NCBI RefSeq assembly: GCF_027620315.1
Contig: NZ_JAPNNL010000005.1
Coordinates: 1 to 64,000, forward strand
Direction of reading: 5' to 3'
From: Nonomuraea corallina
Lineage (GTDB): Bacteria; Actinomycetota; Actinomycetes; Streptosporangiales; Streptosporangiaceae
DNA: 64,000 nucleotides
Shown one piece after another: positions 52,843-61,640 of the stretch. The position numbers and the translations under genes are program-made. Under the pieces are notes generated by a model. It had not been told where the DNA came from and searched no databases. It saw only the letters and a program-made list of their open reading frames with translations. Position 1 is the first letter of the stretch. Every line of letters starts with the position of its first letter.

Positions 52843-53667
52843 GTGGAAGCACATTTAGACGTCGAGCTCTCCGAGTTCCGCGCGCAGGTAGGCGAGGCCC
52901 TGGCAGAAGGTGGGACACAGGCCCTGACCCGGTTGACCGACGAAGAGCTTGCCGTCCTGGACCCCCAGGAGACGTTCATCCCCAAGCCGCATCTGTCCGC
53001 CATGAACGCTCAGCAGCGCGAATGGGTCATGGCCGCCGCTCTTCGCTCGCTGGTCTCACGTGAAGCCGTGGAGATCGTCAACATCGGCGAACTGGACGCC
53101 GTACTCCTTGGAGGACCACAAATCCCGGTAGATCTGCGCATCCGGATGGATGTCGACCTCGCCCTGACCCTCCGCCGTACCGCTGACCGCGTGCTCGCCG
53201 TGAAGCAGGAGAGCGCCACCGGCACCGCCTTCGGCTACGTGCACATCCATAGCGCCAACTTGCTCCTCGTGGAACGCATCACCGCCGGCGGCATGCACCT
53301 CTTCACGCTGGCCGGCACCGTGCAGGACGTGGTGAAGCTCGTCCTACCCCTCGTGGACCCTCTCGGAGTCGCGGACCGGGACGGCGAGAGCAGGCCCTTG
53401 GATCCGTCCACCCTCGACCGGGAGCATGTTGGGTCGCTCGCGAGCGTGATCGACAATGCCCGCGTCGTGGGGCAGATGGTTCTTCTGAACGAGCCTCCCG
53501 GCCCCTTGATGATGACGTACGCCACGGACCGGGCGGTGTGGGCTGTCGTGGTCGACGGCCCACACGCTCTCAGCGGCGTGACCGCCAGGCCCGTGAGCGC
53601 AGCGACGTTGTCACGACGCATCGCGGACATGATGTCCACGGGAAACCCGGAGACGGGCCATGCCTGA
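52843..53667 (+). CDS. EspG-like type VII secretion accessory protein (tentative)
   Basis: 274 residues, alpha/beta, cytoplasmic. Length, the early LPHLSAM-like segment (KPHLSAMNAQQREWVMAAAL) and neighbours recall EspG chaperones that bind WXG-type substrates, but no diagnostic motif is certain. GGGGAG lies before GTG 52843. Overlaps the WXG100-like gene by 8 bp. Confidence 0.4.
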   Translation: MEAHLDVELSEFRAQVGEALAEGGTQALTRLTDEELAVLDPQETFIPKPHLSAMNAQQREWVMAAALRSLVSREAVEIVNIGELDAVLLGGPQIPVDLRIRMDVDLALTLRRTADRVLAVKQESATGTAFGYVHIHSANLLLVERITAGGMHLFTLAGTVQDVVKLVLPLVDPLGVADRDGESRPLDPSTLDREHVGSLASVIDNARVVGQMVLLNEPPGPLMMTYATDRAVWAVVVDGPHALSGVTARPVSAATLSRRIADMMSTGNPETGHA

Positions 53668-53908
53668 CCGATTGAGCGAGTGCCAAGCTGATATGCGTCT
53701 CATTGAGCAAGCTGCCGATGACATCGAACGAACACTCGAAGCGGTCAACGCGACCAGCGGCGAGAGTGTCTGGGCCGGCCCCGCCGGAGATCGCTTCCGT
53801 AACGACTGGGCACTACACCGCTTGGCCATCCGAGCTGCTCTCAACGACGTCAGAGCCCAAATCCAGTCCATAATCGCAGGGGTACGGAAAGAAGAAGGGA
53901 GGTCATAG
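53660..53908 (+). CDS. WXG100-like protein
   Basis: 82 residues forming a predicted helical hairpin with a turn motif VWAGPAGDRFRNDW (Trp-x-Gly), the size and layout of ESX substrates. The C-terminus is KEEGRS rather than a clear YxxxD signal. Co-translated with the preceding gene. Supports a small type VII substrate module without its own secretion ATPase in the window. Confidence 0.65.
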   Translation: MPDRLSECQADMRLIEQAADDIERTLEAVNATSGESVWAGPAGDRFRNDWALHRLAIRAALNDVRAQIQSIIAGVRKEEGRS

Positions 53909-54071
53909 GACGTTGGCTCTCTCGGCCTGCCGCTCACCTCGAAGCTCACCTGAATGTCGCAACGCACGATTGGCAATCTGGGCAGGTGCTTAAAGACCGT
54001 GAGACCTTACCTGACCAGGGGGCGTATGGCGGCTAGGCCCGAAAGCATTGGAAGCTGCCGATAGCTCGGAG

Positions 54072-54506
54072 CTATTCCCTCTCGCCCCTACCGCGTACGA
54101 CATCAGCGATTCTCAATGCGGCTTCAGCCGGGTCATCGTGTTCCCATACCCTGATTGAAGTCCATCCAGCAGCGACAAGTTTAGAGTCAGTATCCTGATC
54201 GCGCAGCGTGTTTCTTCTAATCTTCTCCGACCAGTAGTGAGAGTTGGTCATCACTGCATTTTGATGAGTCGGGCAGCCATGCCAAAAGCAGCCGTCCAGG
54301 AAAACGGCTATCTTTGCCCGGGTGAATACTAGGTCGGCTGTGCGTCTAAGGGAGGGGAGAGGCCGGGTTGCTACCCGATATCTGAGCCCCAGGCTATGCA
54401 CTGCCCTCCTTAGAGCCAGTTCAGGCTTTGTGTCACGGCTACGGTTCGCCCGCATAACGGCTCGAACGGCATCACTGGATGCCCATGAATCTGCAGGCTG
54501 GTTCAT
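54072..54506 (-). CDS. vsr: Very short patch repair endonuclease (Vsr)
   Basis: 144 residues with Vsr signatures VMRANRSRDTKPELALRRAV, TADLVFTRAKIAVFLDGCFW and HGCPTH. Vsr nicks T:G mismatches that arise from deaminated 5-methylcytosine. It stands next to a cytosine-5 methyltransferase, a typical pairing. Base composition is lower in GC than the AICE backbone. Confidence 0.92.
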   Translation of the reverse strand: MNQPADSWASSDAVRAVMRANRSRDTKPELALRRAVHSLGLRYRVATRPLPSLRRTADLVFTRAKIAVFLDGCFWHGCPTHQNAVMTNSHYWSEKIRRNTLRDQDTDSKLVAAGWTSIRVWEHDDPAEAALRIADVVRGRGERE

Positions 54507-54518
54507 AACTCCAGAACT

Positions 54519-55646
54519 TTAAAACAGCTTCTGGTCTTCGGCGTTTTCGCTGTGATCAATATAAGCCTCGTCGACCTCATCGCTGAAATAGTCCAACCAG
54601 CGATCGATCTCCGAGAGCTTGACCTCTATCTCAGCAATTCGGCGGTGGAGGGCGCCAGGGAAGTCGCTTATAACTTGTGCGACCTGAAGTCCGGACCATC
54701 CGAAAACGTTTCTCAAAAATGCGTGAACGCTCTCGTGTACATTGATTGATACTCCGAGATCCTTCTCAAGGGTTGGGATCCTTTCTGAATTCAGGAGGGA
54801 GATATGCCTTGGATTACTGACAACTAGCGCTGCGCGTGGGATTCCTGCAGCAGAGACGGCTCGTGCGAACTGCTCAAGTTCTGCGATGGAGACCGGCTTT
54901 CCTCTAACTTCCACAGACAAGAGGATGTTTCCGTCCGCCTTTACCTGTACGTCTCCGGGGATGTCCCGTGAAGGATCGTTTATTCGCCGAGACACTACTT
55001 CGGCATGTAGCATGTCTAGCCCCGCCGCCACACATGCCTGCAATTTTCTCGGTATGTGGCTGCCTGTGGAAACGTACCTATCTGTCAGATCGATAAGACT
55101 CGATTCGAGCAGTCTGCTGGAGCCGATGGCACGCTGACTCTTTCTGGCTATCTCTATGCAAACTCGCAGAAATGCACCCAGGGCAAGGCGGGCCTCCATG
55201 GCGGAGTATCCCTCTAGCCGTTCGAGGTTCCTTTTCAAGGCATCGAAATACGGAAGAGCTGAAGCTCTAACTCTTTCTCTCTTTATTTCGTCATAGTGAT
55301 CGAATCGAAAGAAAGGTTGATTGTTAATTGGCTCGCGCCCTGTAAGCCTAAGGCTGAAGTTGAGTTCTACGGACGCCGGCACCAGCACGTTATGGCATAA
55401 TGTTCGAGCCGAATAAGAACGCTCGCCCTGCGTTTCCTTGAGGCCCAGTGGGTCAACTTGATCGTCGCAAGCTCGTGCGAGGAGCGCGGTGCCCAGGGCG
55501 GGGGTGAACGTACCCGATGCCTTATCCTCGCGAAGCATTGTCGCAAGGTCGATCCATTCTTGCGGAAGCTCGGTGTCTTCCTCGGCTAGAATGTATGCTT
55601 CTTCTAGTATTCTGCGTGCCCGTGCATGATCGATATGAATACCCAT
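54519..55646 (-). CDS. Type II restriction endonuclease, SacI-like
   Basis: 375 residues resembling the SacI restriction enzyme family, notably the N-terminal ARRILEEAYILAEED and ALGTALLARACDDQVDPLGL and the region VQVKADGNILLSVEVRGKP, which holds a PD-(D/E)xK-like EVRGK motif. Expected to cut GAGCTC. It starts 17 bp after the methyltransferase stop. Low-GC gene, so acquired with its partner. Confidence 0.78.
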   Translation of the reverse strand: MGIHIDHARARRILEEAYILAEEDTELPQEWIDLATMLREDKASGTFTPALGTALLARACDDQVDPLGLKETQGERSYSARTLCHNVLVPASVELNFSLRLTGREPINNQPFFRFDHYDEIKRERVRASALPYFDALKRNLERLEGYSAMEARLALGAFLRVCIEIARKSQRAIGSSRLLESSLIDLTDRYVSTGSHIPRKLQACVAAGLDMLHAEVVSRRINDPSRDIPGDVQVKADGNILLSVEVRGKPVSIAELEQFARAVSAAGIPRAALVVSNPRHISLLNSERIPTLEKDLGVSINVHESVHAFLRNVFGWSGLQVAQVISDFPGALHRRIAEIEVKLSEIDRWLDYFSDEVDEAYIDHSENAEDQKLF

Positions 55647-55663
55647 ATGCAGTACCGCACCTT

Positions 55664-56833
55664 CTAGAAGAGAAGGGTCTCCTGAACCTGTTCAGGCCGG
55701 GCGCCGTCGCCCAGAGGGTCAAGATACCCCATCTGCTCCATGAGCGCGCGGATGACAACCTTCCCTAGCTCAACGGGCACAGCATTGCCGATCTGACGTT
55801 GAACTTCTCTGCGGTCGCCGATGAACTCGAACTCGTCGGGGAACGTCATGATGCGCTTGAGCTCAGGCACGCGGAGTCGACGTGCACGCATCTCGCCGTC
55901 GGCGTTGGGGACGTTTTCCCAATGGAAGGGGCCTACCCACGGTCCCGGCTGAGCCTGAACCGTCGTGGAGGGTCGATCAGGATCTAGCCGGAGCAGAAAC
56001 GTCCAGTACCGGCTTCGCCACTTGAACACGGGGCGGCCACCATACCGGTCCGTGTGCCACAGGTAGTTTTGCCCAGGAGGGACCTCGGCTGCCAATTCGC
56101 CAAATGTTCCATCAGCGATCTCTCCATTTTCTGGAGTTGCCGGGAGGCCATCGAAAACTTCTTTGACGCCTACAAAAGGCAGCTTTGAAGGATCGTATTC
56201 CCTATCTCTTTCAGACTCTCCGGAATGAGTAATGGGAGGAAAATGGAACGGCTTCCCGTCCCGCCGACCCACGACGAATACTCGCCTTCTCAGCTGCGGA
56301 ACACCGTATTCTGCTGCCAACAGGACCTTGTATTCGACGCTGTATCCAGATTCTCGCAACCCTGTGATAAGCCGCCGTAGCTGTTCCTGGTGAGTTCTAT
56401 AGGTCAGGCCCTGTACGTTCTCCAACACGAAAGCTTCTGGTTGGGCCTCGGAAACGACGCGTACGTACTCGTCCAGCAATGAGGCGTTCGGGTCCTGGCT
56501 GTTACGCTTTTCTTCGATCCAGAAGCCTGACTTGCTGAAGGGTGTACAAGGAGGGCCTCCAACCACGAGAGTTGGCTCCCCCTTGCTTAGGCCAGCAACC
56601 TTGAGGAGATCGGAAGTGCTAACTGTACGAATATCCTCCAGGATGGTCTTAGTGTGCGGAAAGTTGCGCGCCAGCGTTTGCAGCGCTGTCCCGTCGTAAT
56701 CGGTCGCAACCCTCACACGAAGCGGCGATCCAGAACCATCGTGGACGAGGGGTGGTTCAGCGCAGCGCTCAACAGCGCAGTCCAAGCCTCCTGCGCCTGC
56801 GAACAGGCTGATGACTGGAAGTTCATTCGTCAC
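55664..56833 (-). CDS. DNA (cytosine-5) methyltransferase of the SacI-like system
   Basis: 389 residues with m5C motifs I (SLFAGAGGLDCAVE), IV (VVGGPPCTPFSKSG, catalytic Cys), VI (AFVLENVQGL), VIII (QLRRRVFVVG) and X (QRQIGNAVPVELGK). Cognate to the adjacent restriction enzyme, so it probably protects GAGCTC. First gene of the three-gene restriction/repair unit. Confidence 0.9.
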   Translation of the reverse strand: MTNELPVISLFAGAGGLDCAVERCAEPPLVHDGSGSPLRVRVATDYDGTALQTLARNFPHTKTILEDIRTVSTSDLLKVAGLSKGEPTLVVGGPPCTPFSKSGFWIEEKRNSQDPNASLLDEYVRVVSEAQPEAFVLENVQGLTYRTHQEQLRRLITGLRESGYSVEYKVLLAAEYGVPQLRRRVFVVGRRDGKPFHFPPITHSGESERDREYDPSKLPFVGVKEVFDGLPATPENGEIADGTFGELAAEVPPGQNYLWHTDRYGGRPVFKWRSRYWTFLLRLDPDRPSTTVQAQPGPWVGPFHWENVPNADGEMRARRLRVPELKRIMTFPDEFEFIGDRREVQRQIGNAVPVELGKVVIRALMEQMGYLDPLGDGARPEQVQETLLF

Positions 56834-56932
56834 TGGACCAAGGTAGCGGATGATCGACTGTCGAGCGGTTCACCTAGCGTGACCGATGGCACTCTTACGG
56901 TGACTGTTATGTCGGCTCTCTACCCTCTCTGG

Positions 56933-57020
56933 CGCGCGGGCGGTGCGGGCCACGACCGGCCGAAGAGCCGCAGCGTGGCCCGTGGCCGCTGGCGCGCGCC
57001 GTGCCGCCGTAGGTGGCGCG
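56933..57020. repeat. Structured hairpin repeat, copy B, interrupted by the group II intron
   Basis: Stem CGGGCCACG/CGTGGCCCG (56946-56954, 56974-56982) with a 19-nt loop differing by one base from copy A, and a long GC-rich outer stem. The part of copy A that ends CCTTGATGACG is found as CCTTGAAGACG at 59198, beyond the intron. Located 100 bp upstream of the methyltransferase gene. Confidence 0.6.
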
Positions 57021-57084
57021 GGTTGAGTCGGCATGAGGCGCGGTGTCGGGATTGCTCCCGGTCCGTTTCCTCATGCCGCTCGCC

Positions 57085-57118
57085 GAACCCGCCGTGCGCC
57101 TTTCAACGCAACGGGCTC
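57085..57118 (-). ncRNA. Group II intron domain V
   Basis: 34-nt hairpin with the canonical start GAGCC, a central GAAA loop and closing GGTTC. This is the catalytic domain and fixes the orientation of the intron. Confidence 0.85.
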
Positions 57119-57134
57119 TCCACGGTCTCTGCCG

Positions 57135-58649
57135 TCAGGTGGTTTCGGTGACCCAGGGGTTGCCGATCGTGTTGCCTCGGTAGCGGTATCGTGTGATCGG
57201 GATGGCCGCTGTCCGTTTCAACTCGATTCCGCCTGCCGCGATGGGCCGCCATTGCCCGTTGGGCATGACGTAGCGGCGGCGGACGTCTCCCCATCTCCAG
57301 CGGTGCCGGGTCGTGAGCATTCGGATCAGCCTGCACCAGGTGAAATGGTCCAGGCTGTCGAAGGTGCGCTGGGCCACGGCGTGCTGGAAGTAGGCTGCCC
57401 AGCCGTGGGTGATCTGGTTGATCCTCCGCAGCAGTTTGGCCAGGTCGTGTTGTGACGTTCTGGGCGTCAGAGCACGGACCTTCGCGCGCACGGAGCGGAT
57501 GGCCGCGTGTGAGACGAAGGTGTAGACATACCACTGGTTCGTGCCGTGCTTGCGACTCCATTGGAGGCGGAACCCCAAGAAGTCGATCGCCTCGCTGAGG
57601 TGTCTGACCTGGGTCTTGGACGGCGACAACCGTAACCCGAGCCTGGCCAGGACCTCGGCGACCTCCTCACGCAGGGCGTGGACATCATCGCCGGTGCCGT
57701 GCACGAGGATGACGAAGTCGTCGGCGTAGCGGACGAGTCGCCAGTTCGGCAGGCCTTTGCGGCGGCGGTGCACACGCCGGGCGTGGGTGCTCATCGAGCC
57801 GCCCTGCTGCCAGGGCCGATGGAGATGCTCATCGAGCACCTGCATGGCGATGTTGAACAGCAGGGGCGACAGGATGCCGCCCTGCGGCGTACCGGCGTGA
57901 GACTTCCGCAAGGAGCCGAGTTCGGTGAGAACTCCTGCCTTGAGGAAGGCCTTGACCAGTGCCAGGACGCGTTTGTCCTTCACCCGCGAACGCACGCGGT
58001 CCATCAGGGCCACATGGTCGAGGTTGTCGAAGGCCGCTTCGATGTCCGCGTCCAGCACCCAGCGATAGGCCCGGGTGCCGAAGTAGTGGATCTCCGCGAT
58101 CGCGTCATGGGCTCGCCGTCGGGGCCGGAACCCGTAGGAGACCGGCAGGAAGTCGGCCTCGAAGATGGGTTCCAGCACCAATTTCACCGCTGCCTGGACG
58201 ACCCGGTCTGCCACCGTGGGAATGCCCAGGTGGCGAACCTTGCCGCTACCTCCTGGTTTGGGAATCAGGCGTTCCCGCACCGGCAGCGGGCGGAACGAGC
58301 CCGTCTTGAGCTGGGCTCGCAGGTCGGCCAGGAAGCCGGGGACTCCCACGTGCTCTTCGACATCGGCGACGGTCAGGCCGTCGATGCCGGCAGTGCGGGA
58401 GCCGATGTTGCCCGCGACCCGTTCGAACGCTGCCAGCAGCGTGGCCGGGTCGTGCACGAGGTTGAACAGATCGTCGAACCGGCGGCCGGGATCGGCCACC
58501 GCCCAACGGTGAAGCTTGGCCTGCATCTCCGATACCCGCCGCCGCGGTCCCATCGGGACCGCCTCTGGCCAGGCGCCGCCATTCGGCGGCGCATCTTTCG
58601 GCATTGCAGCCTCCAATCTCTTCTCGAAACCGCTGCCGCCCTTCGCCAT
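57135..58649 (-). CDS. ltrA: Group II intron reverse transcriptase/maturase
   Basis: 504 residues: RT domain with GTPQGGILSPLL and the catalytic YADD (RYADDFVILVHG), then a maturase domain X (ITHGWAAYFQHA). There is no C-terminal HNH endonuclease cluster, so mobility would use nicked or replicating DNA. ATG 58649. It stands within intron domain IV and reads as intact. Confidence 0.93.
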   Translation of the reverse strand: MAKGGSGFEKRLEAAMPKDAPPNGGAWPEAVPMGPRRRVSEMQAKLHRWAVADPGRRFDDLFNLVHDPATLLAAFERVAGNIGSRTAGIDGLTVADVEEHVGVPGFLADLRAQLKTGSFRPLPVRERLIPKPGGSGKVRHLGIPTVADRVVQAAVKLVLEPIFEADFLPVSYGFRPRRRAHDAIAEIHYFGTRAYRWVLDADIEAAFDNLDHVALMDRVRSRVKDKRVLALVKAFLKAGVLTELGSLRKSHAGTPQGGILSPLLFNIAMQVLDEHLHRPWQQGGSMSTHARRVHRRRKGLPNWRLVRYADDFVILVHGTGDDVHALREEVAEVLARLGLRLSPSKTQVRHLSEAIDFLGFRLQWSRKHGTNQWYVYTFVSHAAIRSVRAKVRALTPRTSQHDLAKLLRRINQITHGWAAYFQHAVAQRTFDSLDHFTWCRLIRMLTTRHRWRWGDVRRRYVMPNGQWRPIAAGGIELKRTAAIPITRYRYRGNTIGNPWVTETT

Positions 58650-59197
58650 GTGGCCGGCTTTCCCGGCCTCGGACTACTACGGCGGCTCCGCCCCATCCGG
58701 CCCGTTCGACGGTCGGTGCGTCTATCCCGACGTCGGGGCTGGCTGCCCGCGCATCGGGAGATGCGACCGGATGGTTCCCGTGTTCACACCGATTCGCTGG
58801 GTGGAGGAGGAGCCCGGCTCTATCCCAGCGGCATCGCCATGGGTACGCCGCAGACCTTCCCCATGGCCTCCCGGAGCCGTTCAAGGGGCCGACTCCGGAA
58901 GTTCCCGCCGCTCAAGAACACAGCGGGACGCACCGCGCCCGGCCCATATCCACCAGATTTGAGCCGGTCCTACGTGTTGAAGGACGTAATGACGCCGGTT
59001 CCTCGCGTACTCCTTTCCACCTCGCTCGCCGGACCCACACCATCTGGCGGTACTGGCCCGTCCCGGCTTTGTCAGGGCTGCTCTCGCCATCCCCGGCACC
59101 ACCCGGTTAGGCTGCCCTCAGCTTCCCCGCCCTGCTGCGACAGGACGAAGGAGAAGGTCTTCCACCTCCTCACGAACCGGTGCGCCGCACGGCGCAC

Positions 59198-59310
59198 CCT
59201 TGAAGACGTAGAGAAAGTTCTCATCCGGCCGAGCGATAGCCTTGTGACCTGCGGGTGGTCAGGCTGTGTTGGCGGCTCCGGCGGGAACTGGTGATGGAGC
59301 CTGTCGCGGA
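59198..59310. other. 5'-exon flank of the intron; no gene seen
   Basis: It begins CCTTGAAGACG, matching the end of hairpin copy A (39925). Nothing else is supported up to the GntR gene. Confidence 0.5.
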
Positions 59311-59562
59311 CTATGCGTCCCCGGCTTCGGAGCTATCAGGAGGGCTGACGAAGCTGCCCATGCCGCGGACGGTGTAGATGGTGCCCTCTTCACGGAGGGC
59401 TCGCATGGCCTTGTGGGCGGTCATCCGGGCTATGCCGAACTCCTGCATGAGGTCGTTCTCGCTGGGGACGCGTGAGCCTGGGCGGTAGGTGCCGGCCGCG
59501 ATGCGATCGCGGATCACCTGGGTGACTTGCTGCCATCTGGGCTGGTCCTCGCGAAACTCCAC
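59311..59562 (-). CDS. GntR-type DNA-binding protein (wHTH only)
   Basis: 83 residues, essentially one GntR winged helix (RVPSENDLMQEFGIARMTAH) without effector domain. GTG 59562 follows TACAGT by 6 nt, consistent with a leaderless message. A regulator of the element; target unknown. Confidence 0.8.
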   Translation of the reverse strand: MEFREDQPRWQQVTQVIRDRIAAGTYRPGSRVPSENDLMQEFGIARMTAHKAMRALREEGTIYTVRGMGSFVSPPDSSEAGDA

Positions 59563-59565
59563 GCT

Positions 59566-59593
59566 TTGACTGTAGGAGAGCGTGATCTACCAT
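59566..59593 (+). promoter_or_regulatory. Possible promoter of the gene at 59747
   Basis: TTGACT (59566-59571), 16-bp spacer, TACCAT (59588-59593), overlapping the divergent GntR start, so that protein could repress it. Confidence 0.35.
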
Positions 59594-59746
59594 CGTGCTC
59601 CGGGTGGCTCTCTGGAGCCCTATAGACAACCGTAGGGATGCTGCTTAGGCTGTGCACCCGTGGCACTGGCACAGCCCCAGGGATGCACACCGCTTTCAGT
59701 TCCGGGCGGCGGTCGTCCCTGGGCCAAGAGCAGGGGAGACGAAGCG

Positions 59747-60037
59747 ATGGCCAAGAGCGGCTTCCTCCAGGACGCACATCACAGTCCCCACGTCGCCCGC
59801 CCTCGTCCTGATGCGGAGCTGGTGGACTGGAGCCCACCGGCACACCGCGTTGACCGGGTACGCGTACGCGCCCACACCTGTTGCTGTCGCCGCCCTGCCT
59901 TCGAGTTGTGCGCCGCCGCCGGCCTGTGGTTCGTGCGACGCGTCGCTGACGACGGCGCGATCACCGAAAGCCCATGGACGCCATCATGGGACGCCATGGA
60001 GCTGTGGGAACAGATCCTGCGCGGTCAGGCGTGGTAG
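59747..60037 (+). CDS. Hypothetical protein, 96 residues
   Basis: AGGGGAGA precedes ATG 59747. Contains a HTCCCRR cysteine cluster and aromatic C-terminus (DAMELWEQIL). No family recognised. Convergent with the kinase-like gene (13-bp overlap). Confidence 0.5.
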   Translation: MAKSGFLQDAHHSPHVARPRPDAELVDWSPPAHRVDRVRVRAHTCCCRRPAFELCAAAGLWFVRRVADDGAITESPWTPSWDAMELWEQILRGQAW

Positions 60038-60615
60038 ATCCCCACCGGATCGGCCCGGTGGGGAGACGCTGCCGCCTGCTGGTCAGCAAAGATCCATGCC
60101 ACCAGTCGAGCCACCTTCGCGGACGTGATCTCGTCGGTCTGGAAGCGGCAGGCGAACAGGCCGTCGTCGTGGGCGTGCAGGTCGGCCAGGGTCTCATCCC
60201 ATGCACGCAACCGTTCAGCGGTGTCGTCGTCGCCGCGCTCGCGGGAACGTCGTTCGCACATCTCGCGCGACACCCACAGCAGGACCACCAGCCACCGCCC
60301 CGCGTCCACCAGGCGGCGGACGTCATCGACGGTGCCCATGTGCACGACGGGTACCTGCCCGGCCTCGGTGATCTGCTCGACCTGGTGGCGGTCGACGGCG
60401 TAGGCGTTGCCGTACCGGTGGCTCTCGACGAGCAGCCGCCGAGCGGCGCGCAGTTCGGCGAGGCGCTCGAAGCTGACGAACTCGTACTCGCTGCCACGTG
60501 GGATGCCGGCCTTGAGCTTGCGCAACAGCACGAACCGGGGGTCCAGCGCTGTCAGGGCAGCGGTGACGGTGCTCTTGCCGCTGGCCGGCGGCCCGTACAG
60601 CACCACGCCCCTCAT
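60025..60615 (-). CDS. P-loop kinase-like protein (guanylate/nucleotide kinase fold)
   Basis: 196 residues: Walker A YGPPASGKST (residues 7-16), VVLLWVSREMCERRSRERGDDD as the lid-like Arg-rich region, and a C-terminal helical part. Probably phosphorylates a nucleotide or small molecule. Overlaps the upstream ATPase gene (ATGA), so the two P-loop proteins are made together. Confidence 0.75.
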   Translation of the reverse strand: MRGVVLYGPPASGKSTVTAALTALDPRFVLLRKLKAGIPRGSEYEFVSFERLAELRAARRLLVESHRYGNAYAVDRHQVEQITEAGQVPVVHMGTVDDVRRLVDAGRWLVVLLWVSREMCERRSRERGDDDTAERLRAWDETLADLHAHDDGLFACRFQTDEITSAKVARLVAWIFADQQAAASPHRADPVGIYHA

Positions 60616-61640
60616 GCCAGGATCCGTTTGAGCGTCTCGCGGGTCTGGTCGGCCAGGCTGATCGCGGCTCCGAGCCGGTTGTCAACGGTGATGTGCGCGG
60701 TCTCCGGGCTGGTGTCCGTCTGGAGACCGCTGGTGTACGTCTCCCAGTTCTTCAGCTTCCAGCCGTCTCGGGGCGCTCCGCGGAACTCGATGTACTCGCG
60801 CATGGACTCGACATCGCAGCGGACCCAGACCACCGCCACATCGATGCCCTTGGCCGCGTACCGGTTCGTGAGCCGGGAGATCCACGCGGGGTCGGCCAGC
60901 TCGGCGATGAACGGCGCGGCGAGGATGGCTGAGGTGCCGACCTTGAGGTTGTCGAACGCTGTCTCCATCAGGCACCGGTACTCCAGCGGTCGGACCTCTC
61001 TCAGGTAGAGCTCGGTGTGCCGGTCGTGCGGGTCGCCGCCGAGGGAGACGAGCAGGCGTTCGACCATGGCGCGGGTGATTGAGTCCTTGTCCAGGAACGC
61101 CCAGCCGGTGATGTCGGACAGGAAGCGGGAGAACTCGGTCTTGCCCGATCCGGCGTAGCCGCCCACGAGAGTCAGGATCGGTTTGGGGCTGCCCTGGCCG
61201 TGGCGTCTTCGCCAGGCGTCCACGACGCGGTTGTGTAGGGCGTTCTGTTCGGCGTTGGCGGGGGCGCCGGAGACTTTGACGAGGGTCTGTTCGATGACCT
61301 GGGCGGCGGCGTTGTCGGCGGCGGGGTCGGAGGGTTGGGGCAAATCCGAGATGGAATTTTCCACTTCGGCTATTTCGCCGGGAAGTGGCAGTCGGAAACC
61401 CAGGGTCGGCTCATTCGCCTGATAGAGCAGGCAATAGGCGCGGCGGTAGTGAGGTCCGGGATATACCGATCCCTGCTCGTGTGCCCAGAGTGTCTGGAAA
61501 TTGGCGGCTGGTGCGGACAGGCCGTGCCTGCGGGCGACCTGGCGGAGCTGGTCACCTGCGGCTTCCAAGGTGAGGCCGTGTGCCTCGCGGTGCTGGCGCA
61601 GGATGATCGGCTGCCATCCGGGGCGGTGAATTGTCTTCAT
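60612..61640 (-). CDS. HTH-containing P-loop ATPase (zeta-toxin/polynucleotide-kinase-like)
   Basis: 342 residues: N-terminal XRE-like HTH (about 5-80, LTLEAAGDQLRQVARRHGLS) fused to a kinase-like domain with Walker A GGYAGSGKTEFSR (about 165), LDKDSITRAMVERLL and a lid VRCDVESMREYIEFR. ATG 61640 follows AAAGGAT. A DNA-binding kinase coupled to a second kinase-like protein is unusual; substrate unknown. Could be part of a defence or toxin-like unit, but no antitoxin is evident. Confidence 0.7.
   Translation of the reverse strand: MKTIHRPGWQPIILRQHREAHGLTLEAAGDQLRQVARRHGLSAPAANFQTLWAHEQGSVYPGPHYRRAYCLLYQANEPTLGFRLPLPGEIAEVENSISDLPQPSDPAADNAAAQVIEQTLVKVSGAPANAEQNALHNRVVDAWRRRHGQGSPKPILTLVGGYAGSGKTEFSRFLSDITGWAFLDKDSITRAMVERLLVSLGGDPHDRHTELYLREVRPLEYRCLMETAFDNLKVGTSAILAAPFIAELADPAWISRLTNRYAAKGIDVAVVWVRCDVESMREYIEFRGAPRDGWKLKNWETYTSGLQTDTSPETAHITVDNRLGAAISLADQTRETLKRILA

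Larger units (their letters stand above)
57021..59197 (-). mobile_element. Group II intron
   Basis: Runs on the minus strand from 5' GTGCGCC (59197) to a 3' end near 57021-57023 (GACTCAAC). Domain V is 34 nt (57118-57085, starting GAGCCCG with AGC triad and GAAA loop), followed by a domain VI hairpin (CGGCATGAGG/CCTCATGCCG). The maturase gene lies in domain IV. The 548 bp between 59197 and the maturase start are non-coding intron domains I-III. The AGC triad argues against class IIC. Confidence 0.85.

Noticed and set aside
57021-59197. Class IIC (terminator/attC-type) group II intron
   Set aside because: Domain V has the AGC triad rather than CGC, and the hairpin lies on the 3'-exon side instead of the 5' side.
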